64,000 nucleotides of DNA from Synechococcus sp. CB0101. GTDB taxonomy: Bacteria > Cyanobacteriota > Cyanobacteriia > PCC-6307 > Cyanobiaceae. The notes beneath the pieces were generated by a model, which saw only the letters and a list, made by a program, of their open reading frames with translations, was not told the DNA's origin and ran no database searches. Made by a program: the position numbers and the translations under genes. The stretch spans positions 124,032 to 188,031 of the forward strand of contig NZ_CP039373.1 in NCBI RefSeq assembly GCF_000179235.2, given 5' to 3'. Position 1 is the stretch's first letter. Every line of letters starts with the position of its first letter. Shown here one piece after another: positions 43,402 to 51,363 of the stretch.

Positions 43402-43856
43402 GCGCTGGGCATCAGGGAGGAATGGTGGTGCTGGATCTGCCAGCGCCCATCGCTGAACACATACACAAAGGTGTAGCGGGCCTTCACCTGATGGCCATCG
43501 GCGAAGCGAAAGCTGTAGGTGCCCGCGCTCATCGCTTCGTTGCATCCCAGTTGGATGCTGCGGCTGTCGATGTGCCCTTGGGGCTCTCCGGCCAGAAACC
43601 CGTTGAAGTAATCGCGGATGCCGGCGGGGCTGGTGCGTGGCTCGCTCGAGAGGGTGGGCAGCAACAGGGCGTCGCTGCTGTAGAGCGCCACCACCTGATC
43701 TGCATCACCGCTCGCCAGGGCGCTGTTCCATTGGTCAAAGAGTTGGGCCACCTCCTTTTCGTTGATCGGGGTGCAGGCCTGGGCGGCGCGGGCAGGTGTG
43801 GCCCAGCCGAGCCAGAGCAGCACGGCCAGGCAGGCGCTGATCCAGGCCCGGGCCAA
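43398..43856 (-). CDS. Exported SnoaL/NTF2-like (SgcJ-type) protein
   Basis: The protein has a signal peptide (ISACLAVLLWLGWATPARAA) followed by an NTF2-like domain of the SgcJ/EcaC type: EKEVAQLFDQWNSALASGDA, DQVVALYSSDALLLPTLSSE, then YTFVYVFSDGRWQIQHHHSS. I take TTG 43856 as start, which puts the signal peptide at the N-terminus. The frame is open much further upstream, but only by running antisense to the ParB-like gene. Periplasmic; a small ligand-binding or oxidoreductase fold with unknown substrate. Confidence 0.75.
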   Translation of the reverse strand: MARAWISACLAVLLWLGWATPARAAQACTPINEKEVAQLFDQWNSALASGDADQVVALYSSDALLLPTLSSEPRTSPAGIRDYFNGFLAGEPQGHIDSRSIQLGCNEAMSAGTYSFRFADGHQVKARYTFVYVFSDGRWQIQHHHSSLMPSA

Positions 43857-43874
43857 TCGGCTTAAGGTCGGTCG

Positions 43875-44522
43875 ATGGCCTTGCGGTTGCCCCCCTACCA
43901 ACCCCTTCCGGCTCCGTCCGACGATCTGTTGGAGGTGCCGCTTTCGGCCCTGCAGCCCACCCAGATGTGTGTGGGCATGGCCGAGATCCGCAGCCGCCAA
44001 GTGGATTTCGCCGCCGATGACCCCAAGCAGCGGCGCCGCTATCTCAAGCGCAAGCCCACGCCCTTGGTGCGCAGCGCCTCCGGTGAGCTCTGGATGGTGG
44101 ATCGCCACCACCGCCTGCGGGCCTTGCTCGAACTCGACCCCTCCGCCACCGCCTTTGGCTATGTGGTGCTTCAGCTGGAGGTGTCTGAACGCCATGCGGT
44201 GCTGGAGCAGCTGCACCAACGCGGTTGGCTTTACCTCTATGACGGCCGCGGCCTGGGACCGCTCCATCCCTCCGCGTTGCCCAGCAGCCTCGCTGGCACC
44301 CAGGACGACCCCTACCGCAGCCTGGTGTGGAAGCTCAAGCGCGAGGGGCTGGTGGCCGCGGCTCCCCTGATCCCCTTCCATGAATTCCGCTGGGGTGCCT
44401 GGTTGCGCAGCCGCAACCTGCCGCCCTTCAGCTCGCAGCGGCTGGAGCCGGCCCTGCCGGCGGCGCGGGCGCTGGTGCGCTCCCAGGCGGCTTCCCATCT
44501 GGCTGGTTGGATCCCTGCTTAG
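43875..44522 (+). CDS. ParB/Srx-like domain protein (ParBc_2)
   Basis: The 215-residue protein carries a ParB-type nuclease-like fold with the conserved MVDRHHRLRALLEL motif (about 74-87) and LEVPLSALQPTQMCVGMAEI before it. It is the ParBc_2 group, found as stand-alone proteins, not the chromosome-segregation ParB (no HTH or spacer-binding parts). Function unknown; the ParB fold uses CTP or ATP in other proteins. It diverges from the SnoaL-like gene by 18 bases. Confidence 0.78.
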   Translation: MALRLPPYQPLPAPSDDLLEVPLSALQPTQMCVGMAEIRSRQVDFAADDPKQRRRYLKRKPTPLVRSASGELWMVDRHHRLRALLELDPSATAFGYVVLQLEVSERHAVLEQLHQRGWLYLYDGRGLGPLHPSALPSSLAGTQDDPYRSLVWKLKREGLVAAAPLIPFHEFRWGAWLRSRNLPPFSSQRLEPALPAARALVRSQAASHLAGWIPA

Positions 44523-44559
44523 TACCTAGCCTTCAAGCAGACGTCGCGCCCGGGTTGCC

Positions 44560-45033
44560 ATGGTTCGTCATCTGTTGGTGCCGATCGACGGCTCCGAGCT
44601 GACGGATGGAGCGGTGCACGCCGCTTTGGAGCTGGCCAAGCAGAGCGGAGCGCGGGTGAGCTTTTTCCACGTGCAGCCCAGCTACTACGGGCGCCCCGAT
44701 GTGGCGATCTACGGCGAAGGCCTGGTGCTGGATCCCGCCTTGAGCGAGCAATTCAGCCAGGCCAATGCCCGCTTCGCGGCCACCATCCTGGACAAGGCCC
44801 TGGAGCAGGCGCAGGCCGCCGGGGTGGAGGCGAGCAGCGAAACCTGCGTCAGCCCGCTGGTGCATGAGGCGATCCTCGAGGCGGCCGAACGGCTGGGTTG
44901 CGATCTGATTGCGATGGCCTCCCATGGCCGCCGCGGCCTTGCCGGGTTGTTGATCGGCAGTGAAACCCAGCGGGTGCTCACCCACGCCAAGTTGCCCGTG
45001 CTGGTGATTCCAGCGCAAGCCAGCCAGGCTTAA
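44560..45033 (+). CDS. Universal stress protein (UspA family)
   Basis: The 157-residue protein has one Usp domain: HLLVPIDGSELTDGAVHAAL at the N-terminus and the ATP-binding signature DLIAMASHGRRGLAGLLIGS (GxxGxxxxxGS type) at about 117-136, then VLTHAKLPVLVI. ATP-binding stress protein, cytoplasmic. It converges on the ATP-grasp gene, overlapping its end by 4 bases. Confidence 0.93.
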   Translation: MVRHLLVPIDGSELTDGAVHAALELAKQSGARVSFFHVQPSYYGRPDVAIYGEGLVLDPALSEQFSQANARFAATILDKALEQAQAAGVEASSETCVSPLVHEAILEAAERLGCDLIAMASHGRRGLAGLLIGSETQRVLTHAKLPVLVIPAQASQA

Positions 45034-46529
45034 ACACCAGCCTGCAGCTCGCCGGCCCGACCGATCAGACCATCGGCGGTGGCGCGATACACCGCCTCGG
45101 CTTCCTCTGCGCTGCGGCCGATGCAAGTCATGCCGAGCTTGCCGTATTCCGATAGGCAACCCAGCAGGTGAAACACGCTGCCCCGCAGTCGCGCCGGGTC
45201 GTAATGCAGATCGGCCTCAGCGACGATGTCGATCAGATCGGCCGGCAGTAGGCCCCGCAGCCGCGGATCCGTGAGGTTGTCGGTGGCGCTGTAGTACACC
45301 GCCTGGCCAGTGGGGGCCATGAACAGGCCGGTGCGGGGATCCAGCTGGCCGGTGGTGATCGCCCGCAGGGCCATGGTGGGGTGGGTGGTGCCCCCCTGGC
45401 GCAGGTTCACCTCAATTGCCTGCAGATCCCATTGGCCGTTGAGGCGGCGGGCGATGAAATCCACGGCGTAGCGCTCCAGGGCGCCTTCGGCGGCGAGGGC
45501 TTCACCCACCGCCTGGCCGTAGCGCATTAGCTCCAGGCGGTAGGCGTCTTCAGCGGGAAAGCGGCAGCCCAGGTAGGTCTGCCCGCCGGCGCCGCCGAGG
45601 ATCTGCTCATGGGTGGAGACCAGCTCCACCGCACCCCCCGGGTGGATCGTGCCCTGCACGCTCGGGGAGGTGAGGGCTTCGCCGCCATCGAGCCAGGCTT
45701 CCACCAGGGCACCTTGCTGGCTCAACAGCTCCTGCCACAGTGCAGCCGGCATCGGCAACTGTTCCAGGGCGCCTTGGATGCGCTGGCGCCGCTCACGGCC
45801 GCTGAGCTCCGCCAACGGCAGCGCAGCGAGCTCCAGGCAGGCGTTGCCTTCGCCGCTCACACCCTCATTCAGCTTCACCACACAGCGGCGCAGCTCGGGG
45901 TGGGCTTCCCAGAGCTCGGCGGTGGCCTCCGCCAGGTCGGTGAGGTTGTGGGCCAGGCCGCTGCCAGGGGGATGGGGCACGCCGCAGCGGGCAAACAGGG
46001 CGCGGCTGCCGGCCTTGCTGCCCCAGTAGCCGAGCGCCGGATCGGTGCCGAGTAGGGGCACCTGCAGCAGCTCGGAGAGCCGTTTTTCCAGCTCCGTCAC
46101 CACAAAGCAGCTGATGAAGCTGCGGCCGGGGCGCAGCAGCTCGCGGATGCGGCCGAGCAGGGCGGGCCGCTCCAACAACTTGGCGGTGAGGGGGCGGTTG
46201 GAGGCGTCGTCGGTGTCGAACAGGTGCAGGCGCCGGCGGGCGTGGGAGGTGGGTACGCCCGGCATCAGCTCGAGCACCGCATCCACCACCAATTCCGGCA
46301 GGAGCTTGCTGGTCACATAGACCGCTCGCACCCCCGGATCCCGCAGGCGCATCAATGCAAACAACTGGCGTTCCTCGTAGTGATGGGCGCCGGTCACCAG
46401 GGCCATCAGGGCCTGGTCCATCGACAACGAGGGCACCACCAGCACATCGAACTGGCCCCCGTCGCCGCTGTGCTCACAGCCCCAGTCGGGTTGCAGCTGC
46501 GCTTGAAGCTCTCGAAAGGAGAGGGCCAT
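45030..46529 (-). CDS. ATP-grasp peptide ligase, PGM1-related
   Basis: The protein is 499 residues from ATG 46529 (MALSFRELQAQLQPDWGC). It shows a pre-ATP-grasp region (QFDVLVVPSLSMDQALMALV), an ATP-grasp core (GSKAGSRALFARCGVPHPPG, then RRCVVKLNEGVSGEGNACLE, later AIEVNLRQGGTTHPTMALRA with the Mg-binding Glu/Asn), and a C-terminal domain of the PGM1 type (VFHLLGCLSEYGKLGMTCIG). PGM1 of pheganomycin synthesis ligates a non-proteinogenic amino acid to a ribosomal peptide; related proteins of unknown substrate occur in many bacteria. Cytoplasmic. An in-frame extension from 46616 is possible. Confidence 0.83.
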   Translation of the reverse strand: MALSFRELQAQLQPDWGCEHSGDGGQFDVLVVPSLSMDQALMALVTGAHHYEERQLFALMRLRDPGVRAVYVTSKLLPELVVDAVLELMPGVPTSHARRRLHLFDTDDASNRPLTAKLLERPALLGRIRELLRPGRSFISCFVVTELEKRLSELLQVPLLGTDPALGYWGSKAGSRALFARCGVPHPPGSGLAHNLTDLAEATAELWEAHPELRRCVVKLNEGVSGEGNACLELAALPLAELSGRERRQRIQGALEQLPMPAALWQELLSQQGALVEAWLDGGEALTSPSVQGTIHPGGAVELVSTHEQILGGAGGQTYLGCRFPAEDAYRLELMRYGQAVGEALAAEGALERYAVDFIARRLNGQWDLQAIEVNLRQGGTTHPTMALRAITTGQLDPRTGLFMAPTGQAVYYSATDNLTDPRLRGLLPADLIDIVAEADLHYDPARLRGSVFHLLGCLSEYGKLGMTCIGRSAEEAEAVYRATADGLIGRAGELQAGV

Positions 46530-46607
46530 GAACGAGCAGAGGCAGAGCAGACACAGCTCCACTCTGGTCGCTATGTGTGGATCAGCTACCGCTTCCTTGC
46601 TTCGCTG

Positions 46608-46739
46608 ATGCTGCAACCGGCTGGTTGGCTCGAACCCTGGCAGGCGCCGCCGGATCGGTTGGATCCGATCGCATTGCTGGAGCAGCAGAACGAGAACCGC
46701 CTGATGGAGGCGATGGCCTCAGGCCGGCTTAAAAGTTGA
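46608..46739 (+). CDS. 43-residue hypothetical protein
   Basis: From ATG 46608: MLQPAGWLEPWQAPPDRLDP, then IALLEQQNENRLMEAMASGR. Strongly protein-like; a GTG at 46575 would add eleven residues. It diverges from the ATP-grasp gene and overlaps the porin gene tail by 11 bases. Too short for the usual size cut-off. Function unknown. Confidence 0.5.
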   Translation: MLQPAGWLEPWQAPPDRLDPIALLEQQNENRLMEAMASGRLKS

Positions 46740-48015
46740 GCTGCACTTGCACGCCAGCCGCCAGGATCCCCGGCACGGGCTGAGCGGCGCCGCTCGGGTT
46801 GAAGATCCACTGCAGCGTGGGCTGCAGGTTGAAGCTCTCGTTGAACTGGATGCGGTAGCCCAGCTCAAGCATCGCTTCATAGGGGCTCGTGCTGAGCTGG
46901 TTGCTGAGGCCGCCGCGGCCGATGCCGAACAGGGCCACATCCAACGGCCGGCTGGGTAGGGGGCCCTGAATCACCAGGCCACCGCCCACAAACGTGGGGG
47001 CGATATCAAGGCTGGAATCGGGGGAATAGGAGCCGCCGATCCAGAGGCGATCGGCCAGGCCCAGGGGCAGGCCGCTGGGCAGGGTCACGCTCCCGTAGAC
47101 CCCATTGCCGTTTTCGCTGGTGAGAAAGCCCCCCAGGCTGACCAGGCCATTGGGCAGTTGGTTTTGCACGCTCACCGGCGCGCTGCAGGGGCCTCGGCGG
47201 CGTTGAACGCCACGCTCCGTGCGGCAGGCCTGCAGCGGTGCGGCGCTCATCGATGCCGGTTCAAGATCCACCTGCAGAAACTGCGCCGTACCGACGCTCG
47301 GGCCCACCCCGCCATCGGTGAGCCCCAACCAGCGGGAGATCGTGTTGGTGCTGCTCAGATCAAACAGGCCATAGCGCAAGGTGATTTCCTTGGAGGGATG
47401 GGCACTCACCACCCCACCGAAGGCGCTGTAGGGGCTGATCGGTAAATCCGCCACCGAGATGTTGAGGGTGTTGTTGAACGAGGAGTGCACGTAGTTGCCG
47501 AGCACCGGCACTTCCACGAAATCCGGGTTGAGCGGCAGGATCCCCGCCTTGAAGCTCAGCCAGCCCTCGCCGGCCTTGCGCTCAATCGAGGCCTCCGTGC
47601 CGTAGAAGCCGGCGGGATAGGCCACCTGCTGCAGGGGGAATAGGGCCCCGATGGCGCTGTTGTAGAAGCCATCGCCGGCGTCGTGATTCACCACCACGCG
47701 CAGCTGCCAGTGGTCGAATTCCGTCCAGCTGCTGCTGGGTTGGTTGAGGCCAGCGCTGAGGTTGAGCTCGAGGGTGCTTTGTTGAATCCAGCTGCCGGCG
47801 GAGCGCTCGCCGCCGATCGGGTTAAACAGTGGTTCAGCGGTCACGCTGAACTGCAGATCCATCCAGTCGGGGAGTCGCAGCAGGGTCTGCAGCGTGGGCC
47901 AGTCGCTGGCCAGCGACAGGTTTTCAGGTTCAGGCTCCTGGGCCGCAGCGCGGCCGGGCCCCGCCAGGGCCAGGGCGACCAGCAGCGCTGGCAGGCCGCG
48001 GCGGAGCTGGCGCAT
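46729..48015 (-). CDS. OprB-type carbohydrate-selective porin
   Basis: A 428-residue outer-membrane protein with a signal peptide (LPALLVALALAGPGRAAAQ). The mature part is rich in alternating aromatic/polar beta strands, with the OprB features ELNLSAGLNQPSSSWTEFDH, FNNTLNISVADLPISPYSAF, GLFDLSSTN, then LELGYRIQFNESFNLQPTLQ and a C-terminal F that ends a beta strand (VQVQLNF). It would form a sugar or small-solute channel. ATG 48015 preferred over 48039. No SLH domain is seen, unlike many cyanobacterial porins. Confidence 0.88.
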   Translation of the reverse strand: MRQLRRGLPALLVALALAGPGRAAAQEPEPENLSLASDWPTLQTLLRLPDWMDLQFSVTAEPLFNPIGGERSAGSWIQQSTLELNLSAGLNQPSSSWTEFDHWQLRVVVNHDAGDGFYNSAIGALFPLQQVAYPAGFYGTEASIERKAGEGWLSFKAGILPLNPDFVEVPVLGNYVHSSFNNTLNISVADLPISPYSAFGGVVSAHPSKEITLRYGLFDLSSTNTISRWLGLTDGGVGPSVGTAQFLQVDLEPASMSAAPLQACRTERGVQRRRGPCSAPVSVQNQLPNGLVSLGGFLTSENGNGVYGSVTLPSGLPLGLADRLWIGGSYSPDSSLDIAPTFVGGGLVIQGPLPSRPLDVALFGIGRGGLSNQLSTSPYEAMLELGYRIQFNESFNLQPTLQWIFNPSGAAQPVPGILAAGVQVQLNF

Positions 48016-48087
48016 GCGAGAGGGGTGGGGTGCGGCCACAGGATCTGACCTGCGGCCGCATTTGGCAACAACGCGTTGCGTCTGGTC

Positions 48088-49152
48088 TCAGCCTTTCTTC
48101 TGGCGGCCGCGGCCCTTGGCTGCGGGTGCAGCCGCGCGCTCTGCTGCCGGTTGGGCCGCTTTGGGCGCCTCTGAGGCCTGGACTGGAGCGAGTTCGCCCT
48201 CACCGCTCACCACCACGCTCACCACGCGGCCGCCCTGGCGGATCACCCGTTGCAGGGCCTCGTTCATGCGGCTGAAGGGCACGCGGGTGGTGTAGGCGCC
48301 GTGGCGCACAAAGCGGTTGTTGGCGATGCCGGTGGCGGTGATGGTCACCACGCGGCTGCCCTCACCGGCGGCGCCGGCGCTGGGGCTCGAGATCAGCAGT
48401 TCCTGGCTGCGGAAGCCGTAGGCGGGGGTGCCATCAATGCGGCGGGCGTTGCCCAGGTCGGCCACCGGCAGATCACTGCCGCTGGAGGTAGCGGCGCGGA
48501 ACGGTCCATCGGTGCTGATGTGGGCGTAGCGGCTGGCAGCCGACACCGCTACGGGCACGGGGCGGTTTTGGTGCAGGGCCCGGCCGAGCTTGAACTGGGT
48601 GCCACTGCCATCGCCTTTCACTGATGCGGCGGCGCCGCGGGCCAGCTGCATCAGCCAGGAAAACTGGCGCCCCTCATGGCCGGCGGAATAGTTCCAGCCG
48701 TGCAGGTGAGGCACGTTGTCGTTGCCGAAATGGCGGTTGTACTCATCGCTATCGAGATAGGAATCAATCTCGGCGTCGTAGCCCTGTTCCTGCAGGATCG
48801 TGAAGTGGTGCAGCATCTCCTCTTTGTTCTGAGGAGCGCGGCCCAGCAGGTGTTTGTGGTTGAGCTCGATGAAGCGATAGGGGTTGCAGTTCTCAAAGAA
48901 GCGCGAGCGATAGAGCGCGCTCTTGGCCACGGTGCGCACCAGTTCGCGCACATTCAGGTAGCCATTGCGGAACAGCGATTCAGCGCCGCTGAGGCGCTCA
49001 TTGCTCATCAGATATTGGCCGCCTAGCACCTGCTGATACACCGCGCGGATGATCGCGTTCAGGTCGTCGGTTGAGGCGTGCGGCCGGTTTTCTTTGTGCT
49101 GTCCGGCGGTAAAACGCTCAATGCCAAGGGCAGGTGCTTGAACGAGAGCCAT
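48088..49152 (-). CDS. Phycobilisome rod linker polypeptide
   Basis: Rod linkers hold phycobiliprotein hexamers together and tune energy flow in the phycobilisome on the thylakoid surface. The 354-residue protein starts MALVQAPALGIERF. The PBS_linker domain is about 30-155 (AIIRAVYQQVLGGQYLMSNE, RSRFFENCNPYRFIELNHKH, LLGRAP). A CpcD-like domain follows at about 255-310 (SRVVTITATGIANNRFVRHG, FSRMNEALQRVIRQGGRVVS). It ends in a 40-residue Ala/Lys-rich tail (AERAAAPAAKGRGRQKKG) not usual for CpcC. It stands alone, not in a phycocyanin or phycoerythrin operon, with a 56-codon gene upstream. Confidence 0.9.
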   Translation of the reverse strand: MALVQAPALGIERFTAGQHKENRPHASTDDLNAIIRAVYQQVLGGQYLMSNERLSGAESLFRNGYLNVRELVRTVAKSALYRSRFFENCNPYRFIELNHKHLLGRAPQNKEEMLHHFTILQEQGYDAEIDSYLDSDEYNRHFGNDNVPHLHGWNYSAGHEGRQFSWLMQLARGAAASVKGDGSGTQFKLGRALHQNRPVPVAVSAASRYAHISTDGPFRAATSSGSDLPVADLGNARRIDGTPAYGFRSQELLISSPSAGAAGEGSRVVTITATGIANNRFVRHGAYTTRVPFSRMNEALQRVIRQGGRVVSVVVSGEGELAPVQASEAPKAAQPAAERAAAPAAKGRGRQKKG

Positions 49153-49255
49153 AACGTTCTGGCTGGCAGGGAGGGACCAGCAGGACCGTAGGGGCACTGT
49201 TTGGTGTTGTCTGCCAAACATTGCGAGCTCTTTACGGCGCGAGCTCGTTAGGGCC

Positions 49256-49426
49256 TCAAGGGCGAATCTCTTCGAGCACCTGACCGCTGCTGCACACCGT
49301 GCGGCAGGCGCGTTGTTCTTGCCGACTCAGTTTGCGGGCCGCGATATAGGCCAGGAGGGGATTGGGATAGGTCTTGCTGGTGTTCCAGCTGCCATCGGTG
49401 GCTTGCATCAGCACCTGGGTTTGCAT
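49256..49426 (-). CDS. Small hypothetical protein near phycobilisome linker
   Basis: The product is 56 residues from ATG 49426 (MQTQVLMQATDGSWNTSKTY, then LLAYIAARKLSRQEQRACRT, ending GQVLEEIRP). Soluble. It lies upstream of the linker gene on the same strand, separated by about 100 bases with short palindromic stretches (GCGAGCTC twice). Function unknown. Confidence 0.6.
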   Translation of the reverse strand: MQTQVLMQATDGSWNTSKTYPNPLLAYIAARKLSRQEQRACRTVCSSGQVLEEIRP

Positions 49427-49505
49427 GGAGCTTGCTCTCCAGTGATCCACTGAGGCGGAACCTATGGAGCGGCCTACCCCCCTCCCGGTAGCAGCGGTTA
49501 CCGAT

Positions 49506-49832
49506 TCAAGATTTGCTTCCGATTTGGGCGGATCCCGGGTTGGCGGCTTGCAGTCGTTCGGCGATCTGCTGGCAGCGGGTGCCGGCGCGCAGCTGGGGCT
49601 CGGAGCTGCGCACCTCGAGCTGGGCTTCGCGTGAGCGGCTGCAGTTCCAGGAGGCGAGCACGGTGACCCGCTGGGCCATGGGCAGGCCGCAATTGGGGCG
49701 ATCGCAGGCCAGCACCTGGCTGGCGCTGCTTACGTGGGGGTCGATCACCAGCCCCAGTTGCTGCAGGGGTTCGGCCAGGGCATCGAGGAGAGCATCGCTG
49801 TCCACGCTGGCAATCCAGGAAAACAGAGCCAT
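49506..49832 (-). CDS. Small hypothetical protein, paralogue of 7561-7875
   Basis: A 108-residue soluble protein. LEVRSSEPQLRAGTRCQQIA matches the pattern in the accessory-region protein at 7561-7875 (IELRSDEPAFRPDTHCKGAA). Its other half has CDRPNCGLPMAQRVTVLASW. Two conserved cysteines and a Glu/Arg-rich motif could bind a metal or nucleotide, but this is speculation. No family name recognised. Confidence 0.68.
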   Translation of the reverse strand: MALFSWIASVDSDALLDALAEPLQQLGLVIDPHVSSASQVLACDRPNCGLPMAQRVTVLASWNCSRSREAQLEVRSSEPQLRAGTRCQQIAERLQAANPGSAQIGSKS

Positions 49833-49924
49833 CCCGATCGTTGATCTTGGTCGCCAGTTAACGATGTGCGGCAGGGTGCTTCAAGTGCTTTTCGGCACTA
49901 ATTGATTAAGAGAACGTAAAGCTC

Positions 49925-51034
49925 CTAGTCATTGTTGGCTGCTAGGTGCCATTCCAGCTGCTCGCCGGCGTGGAAAGGCACCAGGCGGCTGGGTTCCGTG
50001 GTGCCATTGGGTAGTTCCAGAATCGCGGGCAGGCCGGGCTCATCCGGATCGGGGGCGCGCCGCTCCAGGGTGACGCTGCCGGCATTCAGCGGTAGGCCGT
50101 AGAAGCGGGGGCCGTTCAGGCTGGCGAAGGCCTCGAGTTGCTCGAGGGCGTTCTCGTCGCTGAACACCTGGGCGTAGCTCTCCAGGGCATAGGGCGCGTT
50201 GTAGATGCCGGCGCAGCCGCAGCTGCTCTCCTTGGCGTGGCGCAGGTGCGGGGCTGAATCGGTGCCCAGGAAAAACTTCGGGTTGCCGGAAGTGGCCGCC
50301 GCCCGCAGCGCCAGGCGGTGCTGCTCGCGCTTGGCCACCGGCAGGCAATACATGTCCGGCCGCAACCCGCCCTGGAACAGGGCATTGCGGTTGATGTGCA
50401 GGTGGTGGGGGGTGATGGTGGCCGCCAGGTTGCTGGGGCCCGCTTCTACAAACCGCACGGCGTCAGCGGTGGTGATGTGCTCCAGCACCACCTTCAGAGC
50501 CGGGTGTCGCTCCAGCAGCGGCTTGAGGTGGCGCTCGATGAACACGGCTTCGCGATCAAAGATGTCCACCGCTGGATCGGTCACCTCTCCGTGGATCAGC
50601 AGGGGCATGCCGATGCGCTCCATGCAGGTGAGCACCGGGGTGATGTGGGCGAGATCGCGCACGCCGGCATCGGAGTTGGTGGTGGCTCCAGCCGGGTAGA
50701 GCTTCGCTGCGGTGAACACCCCGGCGGCAAAGCCTGTTTCGAGCTCGGCCGGCGCGATCGTTTCCGTGAGGTAGGCCGTCATCAAGGGTGTGAACCCCGC
50801 TGCCGACTCGGGGCCGGCGCTTCGCTCCAGGGCCGTCAGGATTCGATCGCGGTAAGCGCTGGCCTGCTCTGTGGTGGTGATCGGCGGTTTCAGGTTGGGC
50901 ATCACGATCGCCCGGGCAAATTGGGCGGCGGTGTGGCCCACCACGGCCTGCAGCAACGCCCCATCGCGCAGGTGCACGTGCCAGTCGTCGGGCTTGCGGA
51001 TGGTGAGGGTCTGTCGGGGTGAAGTGCCGGCCAT
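49925..51034 (-). CDS. pyrC: Dihydroorotase
   Basis: PyrC closes carbamoyl-aspartate to dihydroorotate, the third pyrimidine step. The 369-residue metalloenzyme has the first metal site [14 protein letters not shown] (about 16-29), [13 protein letters not shown], the carboxylated-lysine region [15 protein letters not shown] (about 108-122), His ligands in LLIHGEVTD and VVLEHITT, and the last Asp in [14 protein letters not shown]. Length matches E. coli PyrC. It diverges from the DUF167 gene by 41 bases. Confidence 0.95.
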   Translation of the reverse strand: MAGTSPRQTLTIRKPDDWHVHLRDGALLQAVVGHTAAQFARAIVMPNLKPPITTTEQASAYRDRILTALERSAGPESAAGFTPLMTAYLTETIAPAELETGFAAGVFTAAKLYPAGATTNSDAGVRDLAHITPVLTCMERIGMPLLIHGEVTDPAVDIFDREAVFIERHLKPLLERHPALKVVLEHITTADAVRFVEAGPSNLAATITPHHLHINRNALFQGGLRPDMYCLPVAKREQHRLALRAAATSGNPKFFLGTDSAPHLRHAKESSCGCAGIYNAPYALESYAQVFSDENALEQLEAFASLNGPRFYGLPLNAGSVTLERRAPDPDEPGLPAILELPNGTTEPSRLVPFHAGEQLEWHLAANND

Positions 51035-51075
51035 CGCAGTGAAGCCCTGCTGCTGTGCTCTTAGTTTCGTTGTTG

Positions 51076-51363
51076 ATGGAGCCTGCAGCCCCGGAGCAAT
51101 TGGTGGCGATCCGGGTGCAGCCCCGGGCCAGCCGCGAGCGGGTGCTGGGTCTGCGCGGTGAGGCCATCGCCATTGCCCTGAAGGCGCCGCCGGTGGATGG
51201 GGCGGCGAATGAGGCGCTGCTCAAGCTGATCGCCCGTCAGCTGAAGGTGTCTGCCGCGGCGGTGGAGCTGGTGCGCGGCGCCAGCGGGCGCAGCAAATGG
51301 ATCCGGGTGGCGGGCTGGAGCGCCGATCAGGTCAGAGCGGCACTGCTGCGCCCTGGTGCGTGA
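51076..51363 (+). CDS. DUF167 / YggU family protein
   Basis: The 95-residue protein has the DUF167 pattern: [20 protein letters not shown], then [20 protein letters not shown] and [20 protein letters not shown]. The fold is known from YggU-type structures; function is not. ATG 51076 chosen. Its 3' end overlaps the convergent GAF-EAL gene by 32 bases. Confidence 0.9.
   Translation: MEPAAPEQLVAIRVQPRASRERVLGLRGEAIAIALKAPPVDGAANEALLKLIARQLKVSAAAVELVRGASGRSKWIRVAGWSADQVRAALLRPGA

Noticed and set aside
43857-44498. Long N-terminal extension of the SnoaL-like protein
   Set aside because: It would run antisense through the ParB-like gene and would bury the signal peptide inside the protein.
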